Shown one piece after another: positions 27,160 through 36,127 of a stretch of DNA of 64,000 nucleotides (the first letter of the stretch is position 1; each line of letters opens with the position of its first letter). The notes beneath the pieces are model-generated. The model had not been told where the DNA came from. It ran no database searches and worked only from the letters and a program-made list of their open reading frames with translations. Made by a program: the position numbers and the translations under genes. This DNA comes from Glaciecola sp965660815 (lineage in GTDB: Bacteria; Pseudomonadota; Gammaproteobacteria; Enterobacterales; Alteromonadaceae): the NCBI GenBank assembly GCA_965660815.1, contig CBFIBG010000006.1:1-64000 (forward strand), read 5' to 3'.

Positions 27160-29277
27160 TTGAAATTATCACCTATTAGATTATCGATGGCACTTTCATT
27201 AGGAGCATTGAGTTGCACGCAAGCGTTCGCCAATAGTGCGGATATTGCAGCCGTCGAAATAATCAGTATTAAAGGACAATATTTAGCTTCTGATCAAGCA
27301 AACTCAATAAAAACCCCTACACCTGTATTAGACGTGCCACAAAGCTTATCAATTATCTCAGCCGAACAAATTACGGAACGAGGGATTACCAGCATTGGTC
27401 AAATAATCGATTACACGCCTGGAGTGAATACGTCTCAAGGAGAGGGACATAGGGACGCAGTAGTATTTAGAGGTGTGCGTTCAACCGCGGATTTCTTTTT
27501 AGATGGAAATCGTGACGATGTGCAATACTATCGAGCATTATATAACGTGGAGCAGGTAGAGATCCTGCGTGGACCTAATGCACTGCTGTTCGGTAGAGGA
27601 GGCACAGGTGGCATACTCAATAGAGTCTCTAAGAAAGCAAAGCTAGATCAAGATTTCACATCATACAAGGCTTCTTTAAACACCTTCGGCGGCTATTTAA
27701 CTGAGATTGATAGCAATTTTATGGTGAGCGATGACAGCGCACTTAGAATGAATGCAATGTATGAAAATTTAGAAAACCACAGAGATTTCTACTACGGTGA
27801 GCGCATTGGATTTAACCCCACAATGTTCATTGAGTTGAGCGACTCTACGAACCTAAATTTAAGTTACGAATACATCAATCACGACCGCTTTATTGATCGG
27901 GGTATCCCAACGGGCAATAACGGACGTCCCGTAGAAGGCTTAAAAGATATCGTATTCGGTGACCCTGAAAATAACTACCATGAACTTGAAGCACATGTTT
28001 TCAGAGCGTTAGTAGAACATCAATTCACCGATTCTGTAAAAGGCAACTTCAGTGCTTTTTATGGCGATTACGACAAAGTGTACGCTAATTTTTATGCAAG
28101 CGGATACGAGCAAGATATTAACCGAGTCGAATTAGACGGGTACATTGACGGAACTGTCCGTGAAAACCTGATTCTGTCGGCCAATATTGTAGGGGAGTTT
28201 GACACTAGCGACATAAAGCACACTCTTATTTTTGGCGGTGAATATATCCAAACCGATTCGGATCAGTACCGAAATAATCCAGAGTTTAGCGCTAATGGAA
28301 ACGACGATAGAGAAACATTTTTAGCCACTAGACCGATTGCTTTAAGGGGGTTGGCTGGCACCAACTTCAATGGCGAGCCGTTTACCGTAGGCTTTACTGA
28401 TTTCAATGATGACACAAGGGTTAATTTAGACGTGTTATCTTTGTATGTTCAAGATGAAATTGCCATTTCCGAGCACTTGGATATCGTGTTGGGCGCTCGA
28501 TTAGATAGCTTCGATATAGAAGTTTTCAATGCAGACCCAAGTGTTTTAGAGACTAGAACTCGAAAAGACGAAGAAATTTCACCCCGAGCTGGCATAATTT
28601 ATAAGCCTCAAGAGAGTATTTCTATATACGCCAGCTATAGTGAAACATTCTTGCCAAGAAGTGGTGAACAGTACACAGATATCAACGGAAATGACGATCA
28701 ATTGGCCCCAGACACCTTCTCTAATCAGGAAATTGGACTAAAATGGGATTTCGCTGAAACCCTTAGTTTTACCGCTGCCTTATTTGAAAATGAACAAAGC
28801 TCTCCTCAGGTCGCGGACAATGATCCAGCGACTCTTGACGTCATTGACTCAGAAATTTCTGGATTTGAACTTCAATTCAGTGGTTATCTAACGGACGAAT
28901 GGGCGTTAAGCGCTAACTACAGTTACCTTGATGGTGAAATTGTTGATAGAAATGGACCAACGGGACGCTCTCCAAGAGAACTGCCTGAAAATACGCTTTC
29001 TTTATGGACAACATATAAAGTAACAGAGGAGTTTGGTTTGGGCTTCGGTGCCGTTTATCAAGACGAAAGCTTTATTAACAATAGCAATAGCGCGATTCTA
29101 CCTAGCTATACTAGGTTTGACGCATCTGCTTACTACGATCTTTCTTCTGATATGCGAATTCAAGTGAATATTGAAAACATAACAGATGAGCTGTATTTCC
29201 CTAATGCCCACTCTACGCATCAAGCAACGGTTGCAGAACCACTCAATGCAATGGTAACTCTGGTGGGAAGCTTCTAG
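27160..29277 (+). CDS. TonB-dependent siderophore receptor
   Basis: 705 aa, TTG start preceded by AGAAAGAGAGA. The signal peptide ends near AFANS. The plug domain (about 50-160) shows the TonB-box-like VEIISIKG, PVLDVPQSLSIISAEQI, VVFRGVRSTADFFLDGNRDD and VEILRGPNALLFGRGGTGGI, all signatures of ferri-siderophore receptors of the FhuE/FcuA type. The rest is beta-barrel, including FEISPRAGIIYKP-like strands, and ends in Phe (VTLVGSF). It imports an iron-siderophore complex across the outer membrane with TonB-ExbBD energy. No siderophore biosynthesis genes or cognate permeases are next to it. A Fur box precedes it and a terminator follows. Confidence 0.92.
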   Translation: MKLSPIRLSMALSLGALSCTQAFANSADIAAVEIISIKGQYLASDQANSIKTPTPVLDVPQSLSIISAEQITERGITSIGQIIDYTPGVNTSQGEGHRDAVVFRGVRSTADFFLDGNRDDVQYYRALYNVEQVEILRGPNALLFGRGGTGGILNRVSKKAKLDQDFTSYKASLNTFGGYLTEIDSNFMVSDDSALRMNAMYENLENHRDFYYGERIGFNPTMFIELSDSTNLNLSYEYINHDRFIDRGIPTGNNGRPVEGLKDIVFGDPENNYHELEAHVFRALVEHQFTDSVKGNFSAFYGDYDKVYANFYASGYEQDINRVELDGYIDGTVRENLILSANIVGEFDTSDIKHTLIFGGEYIQTDSDQYRNNPEFSANGNDDRETFLATRPIALRGLAGTNFNGEPFTVGFTDFNDDTRVNLDVLSLYVQDEIAISEHLDIVLGARLDSFDIEVFNADPSVLETRTRKDEEISPRAGIIYKPQESISIYASYSETFLPRSGEQYTDINGNDDQLAPDTFSNQEIGLKWDFAETLSFTAALFENEQSSPQVADNDPATLDVIDSEISGFELQFSGYLTDEWALSANYSYLDGEIVDRNGPTGRSPRELPENTLSLWTTYKVTEEFGLGFGAVYQDESFINNSNSAILPSYTRFDASAYYDLSSDMRIQVNIENITDELYFPNAHSTHQATVAEPLNAMVTLVGSF

Positions 29278-29306
29278 GTTTTTTAAAGAGCATTCTCATT
29301 CAATCC

Positions 29307-29340
29307 CGGCTGCATGATCATTTAATGTAGCCGTATTTTA
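29307..29340 (+). terminator. Terminator after siderophore receptor
   Basis: CGGCTGCAT pairs with ATGTAGCCG (one G-T wobble) and is followed by TATTTTATT. Confidence 0.65.
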
Positions 29341-29385
29341 TTGCCGAGCGCTATCAAGAAAACGAGGGCCTAATTGTTAGACCTA

Positions 29386-30069
29386 CTATTCATTAGACTC
29401 AACTTTTTTGATGATGCCCTTTCGAAAAGCGGGGGTAACATCAAAATACCAAGTAGTCGTTCGTTTACTTTCAGGTTGTTGAACCTTGATAGCTTGAATA
29501 GGATAGTTGTTTACATAAATTAGAGACTGACCTACTGCAACCAATTGATGCAATTGAATAAATGCATAAAGATCGTTAGAGCTAGTGATGTAAAAAGGTG
29601 ATTGAGGGGTTTGTCCATCACCTGTTCGCCATATAGCTTCAATAAAGTTATCCAATATAGCATTGTGAAATCGACCAAGGGCAAGATTACCAAGTTCAAC
29701 TGAGCAAATTGCCGCCCCATAGTGACCTGTTAATGAAGTGAAATTTATGTCTAGTAAGGCGTAGTTGGTAATCAAACATTCTTGCCATTGTTGATTTTCC
29801 ATTTGGGTCTGCGATACCAGCTTTGCCGTTGGCTCTTTATCGCTTTCTGGATCATAAAACGAAGTCAACGGATATATTTTAATAATAGAGTCGTAGTCTT
29901 TGGCAGAGGCTTCATTATTTTTGATTTTATTAACCAGAGCTAAATAATCACTATCGCTTTTCTCGTAGTTGATTATTGGTTTGCTCTTTGTTGAGTTTGA
30001 AGCACATCCTGTCAGTAACGTCGCCATGTTTATGAATACAATTACACTTAAACAAAAAACTTTTTTCAC
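29386..30069 (-). CDS. DUF4919 family lipoprotein
   Basis: 227 aa from the GTG at 30069, with AAAGAG about 6 bases upstream; a TTG two codons earlier is the alternative. The lipoprotein signal ends ATLLTGC (Cys near 21). The DUF4919 pattern is recognisable: IIKIYPLTSFYDPESD, a TPR-like helical middle (GAAICSVELGNLALGRFHNAI), then AIWRTGDGQTPQSPFYITSSNDLYAF and a final strand with YFDVTP. The function of this family is unknown. It starts 15 bases after the old-yellow-enzyme gene on the same strand and is likely cotranscribed. Confidence 0.75.
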   Translation of the reverse strand: MKKVFCLSVIVFINMATLLTGCASNSTKSKPIINYEKSDSDYLALVNKIKNNEASAKDYDSIIKIYPLTSFYDPESDKEPTAKLVSQTQMENQQWQECLITNYALLDINFTSLTGHYGAAICSVELGNLALGRFHNAILDNFIEAIWRTGDGQTPQSPFYITSSNDLYAFIQLHQLVAVGQSLIYVNNYPIQAIKVQQPESKRTTTWYFDVTPAFRKGIIKKVESNE

Positions 30070-30084
30070 TACCAACTCTTTATC

Positions 30085-31338
30085 TTATTGCGCCGTTAAA
30101 AATGGCTGAACAAATTTTCTGTAGCGTTTGGTCAATCTTGCCAGCCTAACTTGGTCTTTTACAAAACTAAAAAATGGAGAAGGTTTTAATAATGGCTTTT
30201 TTTGTTTACCAATTCTTTGCAGCTGGCGTCTCATCATTGCCATGCTTGCTACCCCAGCCATAGTCTTATTTCGCCATTTTACTTTTGGAATTTTAACTAC
30301 AAATTCTGGGTCACTTTTCCACTTAATAGGCAAATCTGGCACACATGCTATAGCGCTTGCAATTCCAACAAGCCCAATGTGGTTTCTAAGAACTTCTTCG
30401 ACAACTGCTAATCGCCTGATGCCTCCTGTAGTCATAATAGTGGTCGTTGAACTCCTCGCAATTTTATTGGCAAATTCTAGAAAATACGCCTCTCTTTTTA
30501 ACTTTGATTTATCGATATTGTTTCCCTGCATTGCTGGGGATTCGTAACTTCCACCCGATAACTCGATAAAATCTAAATTAAAGTCATCTAACATTTTTAC
30601 AACTCTGATCGCATCGTAATAGTCAAAACCACCACGTTGAAAATCAGCAGAATTTAACTTAACTGATAAACTAAATTTGTCGCCGCACGATTGTTTAATT
30701 TCACTTACTATGCTTAACAATAAGCGGGCTCGATTGACCAAGCTCCCTCCCCACTCATCCTCTCGTTTATTGGTAATTGGAGACAGAAATTGCGATAACA
30801 AATATCCGTGAGCCGCATGGATCTGAACACCGTCAAAGCCCGTTTTTTTCGCTAGCTTCGCGGTATTCACAAATTTAGCAATAACACCTTCTATTTGGTC
30901 TGTCGTCATGCTTAATGGGCGACTAAATAGTTTACTATGCTTTCCCAGATCTAATTCTACATCGGACGCCGAGTAGCTAGGTATTCCAAGCCTTTTAAAC
31001 ACTTGTCGTCCAGGATGATTAATTTGCATAATAAAAGGGTTTCCCGCTACTTTCCCACTTTTAGCCAGCATGGAATAAGCCGAGATAGAATCGTCACTGT
31101 CAAGCACTAATCCTCCAGGGCCCGTCATTGCCAACCTATCAACCATCACATTACCTGTAATAATTAATCCAGCGCCACCTTTGGACCATTGACGATACAA
31201 GGCACAAAGTGACCAATCTGGAAGAAGGTGAGTATCGGCCATATTCTCTTCCATGGCAGCTTTAACAATTCTATTTTTAATTGTTAATCCACTTTTTAAT
31301 TCTAAAGGGGCAAACGTTCGACTAGCTTCAAGTAACAT
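30085..31338 (-). CDS. NADH:flavin oxidoreductase / old yellow enzyme family
   Basis: 417 aa from the ATG at 31338. The frame stays open to 31512, but the extra 58 residues precede the normal family start and look non-homologous. The barrel shows PLELKSGLTIKNRIVKAAMEE (FMN-binding strand 1), QINHPGRQVFKRLG, DGVQIHAAHGYLLSQFLSP with the conserved HxxH active-site pair, NKREDEWGG and MTTGGIRR. These fit the enoate-reductase/2,4-dienoyl-CoA-reductase branch. The length equals a stand-alone OYE barrel plus an unusual basic tail, without the C-terminal FAD/NAD domain. It reduces activated C=C bonds using NAD(P)H and FMN. Confidence 0.85.
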   Translation of the reverse strand: MLLEASRTFAPLELKSGLTIKNRIVKAAMEENMADTHLLPDWSLCALYRQWSKGGAGLIITGNVMVDRLAMTGPGGLVLDSDDSISAYSMLAKSGKVAGNPFIMQINHPGRQVFKRLGIPSYSASDVELDLGKHSKLFSRPLSMTTDQIEGVIAKFVNTAKLAKKTGFDGVQIHAAHGYLLSQFLSPITNKREDEWGGSLVNRARLLLSIVSEIKQSCGDKFSLSVKLNSADFQRGGFDYYDAIRVVKMLDDFNLDFIELSGGSYESPAMQGNNIDKSKLKREAYFLEFANKIARSSTTTIMTTGGIRRLAVVEEVLRNHIGLVGIASAIACVPDLPIKWKSDPEFVVKIPKVKWRNKTMAGVASMAMMRRQLQRIGKQKKPLLKPSPFFSFVKDQVRLARLTKRYRKFVQPFLTAQ

Positions 31339-31838
31339 GGTGAAATATCTTTTTATTGTTTGAAAGTTAAGCCAAGAGATACTGTTATACACTAAAAATA
31401 ATACAAAAGTGATGTTTCTGCATTTTTTAATACGGGTTAGCACGAATTTTATAGCATCAATTCGTGGCGTATTGTATGTATTGTTTTGATTTTGTGACTT
31501 AGGGTCTGCCATACAAAATCGCTATGAAGGCAGGGCCGTTCAGTAAGCAATATCAAAACCATTGTTCACGTAAAACGGCTCAATAATCTCCACAAGAAAG
31601 CCCTCTTTTATGGAAACGTACTTGAGGATGAGACAAAAGAGTCAAGCCTGCGTAGCATTTAGGCAGGCTTGATTCTTTGGCTTAATTTAATAATAAAATA
31701 TATAGCTTTTTAGATAAGAATGATTAAAGTAGCGTTAATAGCGAAGGAAAGGTGTAAATGAGTAATGCTTTTTGCTATTAAATTGAGTAGTTCGTTTATT
31801 GTAAATTCCAATCATATTTAAGCTGGATTAAAGACTCT
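31339..31838. other. Divergent intergenic region with orphan hairpin
   Basis: About 500 bases between the OYE gene and a GGDEF-EAL gene. It contains a 10-bp perfect stem, TCAAGCCTGC (31642-31651) with GCAGGCTTGA (31663-31672), that is not at the end of any recognised gene, plus AT-rich promoter-like sequence closer to the GGDEF-EAL gene. Confidence 0.45.
31642..31677. terminator. Orphan stem-loop, terminator-like
   Basis: A 10-bp perfect stem with an 11-base loop, followed on the plus strand by TTCTTT and flanked on the minus strand by CTCTTTT. No annotated gene ends here, so it may terminate a small RNA or be a relic. Confidence 0.45.
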
Positions 31839-33704
31839 GTGAATCAAAATGCAACTCTCTCCATCAGGCACATTCAACAAATTAGACTAAAACAGATCTG
31901 TATCGCTGTATTTATTGGATTGGCAACTTCACTTTTAGTCGCGCGTGATTCCACTGTTATAATATTGATAACGGGCTTATTTTTTACTGGTTTGGCTTAT
32001 TTTTTTTATACGAAAAAAAAACATAATATCTCTAGCTATGTACTATTAGTTACTCTCTCGCTGATGCTATTGGCTTTATCTATTAGAGGAGCTGGCATTT
32101 TTGATTTATCCGTCATGGGTTATCCCGTGCTACTGATATTTGCGGCGGTATTAGGCGGAAGTGGCTTATTCTTTGTCGTATTTAGTCTCACAATAATACA
32201 AACGGCATTCATTACTTATTTGACACTCACAGAGTCTATTGAACCGAATATTCCCATATTCTCATGGCCACATTTGGTGTTCTTATTAGTCATCATCAGT
32301 ATCATGGGTTTTAGCATTTATGTCTTAATTACCGATATGAAAATGCTGTTCCGGTCTTTAGAGGAAAAAAGCACCAAAGTACAAAAAAGTAGAAGAGAAA
32401 TTAGGAGGTTGGCAAGATATGATAGTTTAACGAATCTGCCAAATCGTTTTTATGCGGAGAAACTATTTAAAAAGCAGCTGGAAAAGTGCCAACAGACCAA
32501 TTCATTACTAGCTGTATTCTTCATAAACCTTGATAATTTTAAGCCGATCAATGATGTGTTAGGTCATCAAGCCGGAGATAAACTGCTCAAAGCTCTGGCC
32601 ACTCGCCTAGTTAAAGTATTAGCTCACGAACAAAAATTTATTAGATTTGGGGGCGATGAGTTTGTGGCTTTATCAATCGTAAAAGACGAGTTTAAAGAAG
32701 CCAAATCAATCTGCGAGAAGTTAATTGATAATTGCAAACAACCGTTTGAGATTGAAGGCACAGATGTGATGGTTTCAGCTTCTATAGGCGTGGCGTTTGG
32801 CCCACGGCATGGTAGTGATTTCGATCAAATATGCAGACGCTCTGATATTGCGATGCATAAAGCAAAAGAAAATGGCAGAAACACATATTTTATTTATAAC
32901 GATTTACTTGACGTAACAAGCCAGTCTAATTTTAAGCTATTACAATCTCTAAGAATAGCTACCATTCAAAACCAGTTTGAACTATTTTATCAACCAATAA
33001 TAAATCTCAAATCCGGCCGTATAGATACTATTGAAGCTTTACTTCGCTGGCCTCAGTCTGATGGCACTTTCGTTCCCCCAACTCGTTTTATTTCAATAAG
33101 CGAAAGCAGTGGGCTTATCAATCAAATTGGCGAATGGGTCATCGAGGAGTCCTGTAAATTTTGCGCTCATCTACGTCGAATGGGATACTCGGATATTAGA
33201 ATCGCGGTAAATTTGTCACCGATACAATTTAACAGAGGAAATTTACAGAGCATCATTGAACGAGCACTAAATAAAACAGACCTAAATGCAAGTGCTTTAG
33301 AGGTAGAACTAACTGAATCCCTGCTGATGCAAGACACTAAACAGACTCGAAACCAAATCAACAATCTTCGACGACTCGGTGTTTCGGTGGCAATTGATGA
33401 TTTCGGCACTGGTTACTCAAACCTAAGGTATCTCCACGATTTCAAAGCCTCCAGACTTAAGATAGATAAGTCATTTATAAAGTCTCTTGATGACGACGAC
33501 GAGTCGCTGGTAAGCACTATCATCAGTATGGCTGATAATTTTGAGTTGGAGACCGTTGCTGAAGGCATAGAAAACGCGGTTACTCTTGAAAAGTTAAGGG
33601 AGATGGGATGCAACTTGGGCCAAGGATACTTTTGGTCAGAACCTATATCTGAATCTGAAATGGTTTGCTTTATTAAAAAGTACCAAAGTGAATTAACAAT
33701 ATAA
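31839..33704 (+). CDS. Membrane-bound GGDEF-EAL c-di-GMP enzyme
   Basis: 621 aa, GTG start. The first 170 residues form about six hydrophobic helices (a membrane-embedded sensor resembling integral-membrane input domains), followed by a short coiled coil. The GGDEF domain (about 190-350) has YDSLTNLPNRFYAEKL, intact GGDEF at about 271-275 and IAMHKAKENGRN. The EAL domain (about 365-615) has intact EALLRW with Glu399, VELTESLLM and IDDFGTGYSNLRYL. Both halves look competent. The gene is followed by an AT-rich heptamer repeat and a stem-loop. Confidence 0.87.
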   Translation: MNQNATLSIRHIQQIRLKQICIAVFIGLATSLLVARDSTVIILITGLFFTGLAYFFYTKKKHNISSYVLLVTLSLMLLALSIRGAGIFDLSVMGYPVLLIFAAVLGGSGLFFVVFSLTIIQTAFITYLTLTESIEPNIPIFSWPHLVFLLVIISIMGFSIYVLITDMKMLFRSLEEKSTKVQKSRREIRRLARYDSLTNLPNRFYAEKLFKKQLEKCQQTNSLLAVFFINLDNFKPINDVLGHQAGDKLLKALATRLVKVLAHEQKFIRFGGDEFVALSIVKDEFKEAKSICEKLIDNCKQPFEIEGTDVMVSASIGVAFGPRHGSDFDQICRRSDIAMHKAKENGRNTYFIYNDLLDVTSQSNFKLLQSLRIATIQNQFELFYQPIINLKSGRIDTIEALLRWPQSDGTFVPPTRFISISESSGLINQIGEWVIEESCKFCAHLRRMGYSDIRIAVNLSPIQFNRGNLQSIIERALNKTDLNASALEVELTESLLMQDTKQTRNQINNLRRLGVSVAIDDFGTGYSNLRYLHDFKASRLKIDKSFIKSLDDDDESLVSTIISMADNFELETVAEGIENAVTLEKLREMGCNLGQGYFWSEPISESEMVCFIKKYQSELTI

Positions 33705-33758
33705 TAATAGTATTCATTTTAAACTTAGTTTGCGTTGCATCCTGATTCATACAATTTT

Positions 33759-33793
33759 AATTTTTAATTTTTAATTTTTAATTTTTAATTTTT
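33759..33793. repeat. AATTTTT heptanucleotide tandem repeat
   Basis: Five exact copies of AATTTTT in a row, preceded by a six-base partial copy, lie between the GGDEF-EAL gene and the receiver-EAL operon. It is not coding. Copy number could vary by slippage. Confidence 0.85.
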
Positions 33794-33805
33794 AGCAGAA
33801 ATAAT

Positions 33806-33834
33806 CTGCTCAACATATTATATTGTCGAGCAGA
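33806..33834. terminator. Stem-loop after GGDEF-EAL gene
   Basis: CTGCTC and GAGCAG arms (with further ACA/TGT pairing inside and one mismatch) form a stem-loop just after the heptamer repeat. No T-tract follows, so function as a terminator is uncertain. Confidence 0.4.
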
Positions 33835-34030
33835 AGTTTATAGGCATTGTTTAGATAGATTCCGAATTTCTCTTAGAAACAAGGTTTTAATGTCAACAGA
33901 CACTTTAAATTGTATTGGTAAGCTGTTGCTAACACATAGTCAATGCAAATTCACTTGCCTTATTCATTGCTAAAAGTTTAATAAGATTGTTCGATATAAT
34001 ATAAGTAGAATAAAAGAGACTTTTGTTTTA

Positions 34031-36127
34031 ATGTTAAAACAGCTTCCCAAAATTCTTATTGTTGACGATAACCCTGCGGTCCGTATGACATTGGTAAAAG
34101 GCCTAACTGATGCTAATTACCAAGTTATACAGGCAAGTGATGGTCAACAAGGCATTGACATGTTTTACAGACATGGTCCCGATTTAGTCTTAATGGATGT
34201 CCAAATGCCGGTTTTAAATGGCTTTGAATCTGTGAAAGCAATACGAAAAAATGAATGTGGTAGAGCGACTCCAATTTTAATGTTAACGGTCGACGATGAG
34301 GTAGATTCGATTAAACTTGCTTTTGAATCTGGTGCGACCGACTACATAACTAAGCCTATCAATATTCCTTTGCTTCTTTTAAGGCTAAAATTTACATTCC
34401 GCGATATAGAACGAGAGCAGGCTTTGACCAAAGCTGAGAAACAAAAAGAAAATGCCAGACAGCTTTTTGGTTTAGTATATTGGGAAATGAACGCAAAAAC
34501 CGAACAAATAGGCCAATTAAGTAGCGATGACAAAACCTTACCATGGCTTAACCCTGCTCCTACCACACTTCTAGAATTTTCTAATTTTGTGGAGCCTCAT
34601 TATAAAAATAGGTTCTTAGAGAATATAAGAAACGCAGTTGATAACGACCGTCCTTTCGACTTGGACATAACATGTTTGACAAATGACGGCACTCATTACT
34701 TAAGGATTGTAGGAGAAAAAGAAAAGGAAGGTAAAATGATAGCCGGAGCATTACAAGATATTACTCGACAAAAATATCTTGAAGATAGAACAAGTTACCT
34801 CAACTACTACGACCAAATTACTGGACTTCCTAATCAAAAGTTGTTCCGTTCCTCAGTAGAAAAAGCGATGGAACAAAGCAATAAATTAGATCTAATAACA
34901 ACAATATTAGTCGTAGAAATACAAAACTTGAAATCAATTACCAATGGCTATGGGTCTAAAACTGCAGAAGCATTACAAAGCAGAGTCGCCGCAGAATTGA
35001 AAGGGCTTTTCCACGAAAGTGCCCTGGTTGCTAGGTTAGATAGTGGACACTTTGCCATACATTTCAAATCCACCAAACCTTACTCGCTCGATGCACTAGC
35101 CCATGATCTGCAGGGCCGTTTTGCTAGCCTTCGAAAGCGCTGGTATTTAAATGATAAAGAGATTTTTGTTAAGTATTTAGCTGGAATAGCGGACAATAGC
35201 TACGATTGTAATGTCACATCAAGCACTTTACTGAGAATGGCAAAAACCGCACAAATTGAAACCAAGTCCGGAAGTGAATTTGTCATCGTTAAATATAAAA
35301 ATGAGATAAGTAAAGCACTTACCAAGCGTCTAAATTTAGAGGCTGAGCTGAATAAAGCTCTCGAAAACAATGAGTTTAAACTTCAATATCAGCCCCAACT
35401 ATGTCTCAACACTAATAGAATAATCGGTGCAGAAGCTTTATTAAGATGGCCTACAAAAGATGGAAGTGTCATCTCCGCTGCAGAGTTTATACCTGTGCTA
35501 GAAGATTCAAATCTTATAATACAGGTGAGTGAAAAAATGATATTTAAAGCGTGTGAACAACAACTCAAATGGCTTGATGACGGATTAGATATTACAGTTT
35601 GCATAAACATCTCAGCAGTACAGTTTCAAATTCCGGACTTAGCACACCGAATTTGCGAGATATCGAGCAAATCAAATGTGGATAATCAAAATATAGAATT
35701 AGAGGTTACTGAAAGCGCCACAATGGATGACCCACAGCGGACAATAGATACACTTAAACAATTGCGAGAGGCAGGTTTCAAAATAGCGCTGGATGATTTT
35801 GGTACAGGATATTCGTCCTTTGAGTATTTATTAAATTTTGAATTAGACAAGATAAAAGTTGATCAAGCATTTATCAAAAATATAATCAAAAACAAAAAAG
35901 ATAGAGCCTTGGTGAAATCGATATGCACCCTAGCAAAAAATTTAAATATGGAAGTAATTGCTGAAGGAATTGAAGATATTGCGCAAGTAGATTACCTAGA
36001 TTCAATAGGAGTGGATAACCTGCAAGGCTTTTATATAAGCGAGCCGCTGTGGCCTGAGGACTTTTATCGATTTGCGATAAATTACAATACTAAGGGCTCA
36101 TTGATAAGTGACTATAATGAAAATTGA
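34031..36127 (+). CDS. Response regulator with degenerate GGDEF and active-type EAL domain
   Basis: 698 aa. The receiver domain (about 1-125) has ILIVDDNPA, phospho-acceptor Asp56 in LVLMDVQMP and the Lys of DYITKPI. A PAS-like linker follows. The GGDEF region (about 265-420) has lost the active site (RLDSGHF instead of GG[DE]EF), so it cannot make c-di-GMP. The EAL domain (about 435-690) is intact: AEALLRWP (Glu468), ELEVTESATM, LDDFGTGYSSFEYL and the late AEGIED. It is therefore predicted to be a phosphorelay-controlled c-di-GMP phosphodiesterase. It is the first gene of a three-gene operon with a FIST sensor and a hybrid kinase, which probably phosphorylates it. Confidence 0.9.
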   Translation: MLKQLPKILIVDDNPAVRMTLVKGLTDANYQVIQASDGQQGIDMFYRHGPDLVLMDVQMPVLNGFESVKAIRKNECGRATPILMLTVDDEVDSIKLAFESGATDYITKPINIPLLLLRLKFTFRDIEREQALTKAEKQKENARQLFGLVYWEMNAKTEQIGQLSSDDKTLPWLNPAPTTLLEFSNFVEPHYKNRFLENIRNAVDNDRPFDLDITCLTNDGTHYLRIVGEKEKEGKMIAGALQDITRQKYLEDRTSYLNYYDQITGLPNQKLFRSSVEKAMEQSNKLDLITTILVVEIQNLKSITNGYGSKTAEALQSRVAAELKGLFHESALVARLDSGHFAIHFKSTKPYSLDALAHDLQGRFASLRKRWYLNDKEIFVKYLAGIADNSYDCNVTSSTLLRMAKTAQIETKSGSEFVIVKYKNEISKALTKRLNLEAELNKALENNEFKLQYQPQLCLNTNRIIGAEALLRWPTKDGSVISAAEFIPVLEDSNLIIQVSEKMIFKACEQQLKWLDDGLDITVCINISAVQFQIPDLAHRICEISSKSNVDNQNIELEVTESATMDDPQRTIDTLKQLREAGFKIALDDFGTGYSSFEYLLNFELDKIKVDQAFIKNIIKNKKDRALVKSICTLAKNLNMEVIAEGIEDIAQVDYLDSIGVDNLQGFYISEPLWPEDFYRFAINYNTKGSLISDYNEN

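Noticed and set aside
31339..31512. N-terminal extension of the old-yellow-enzyme protein
   Set aside because: The 58 extra residues do not resemble the family and the barrel starts normally at the ATG at 31338.
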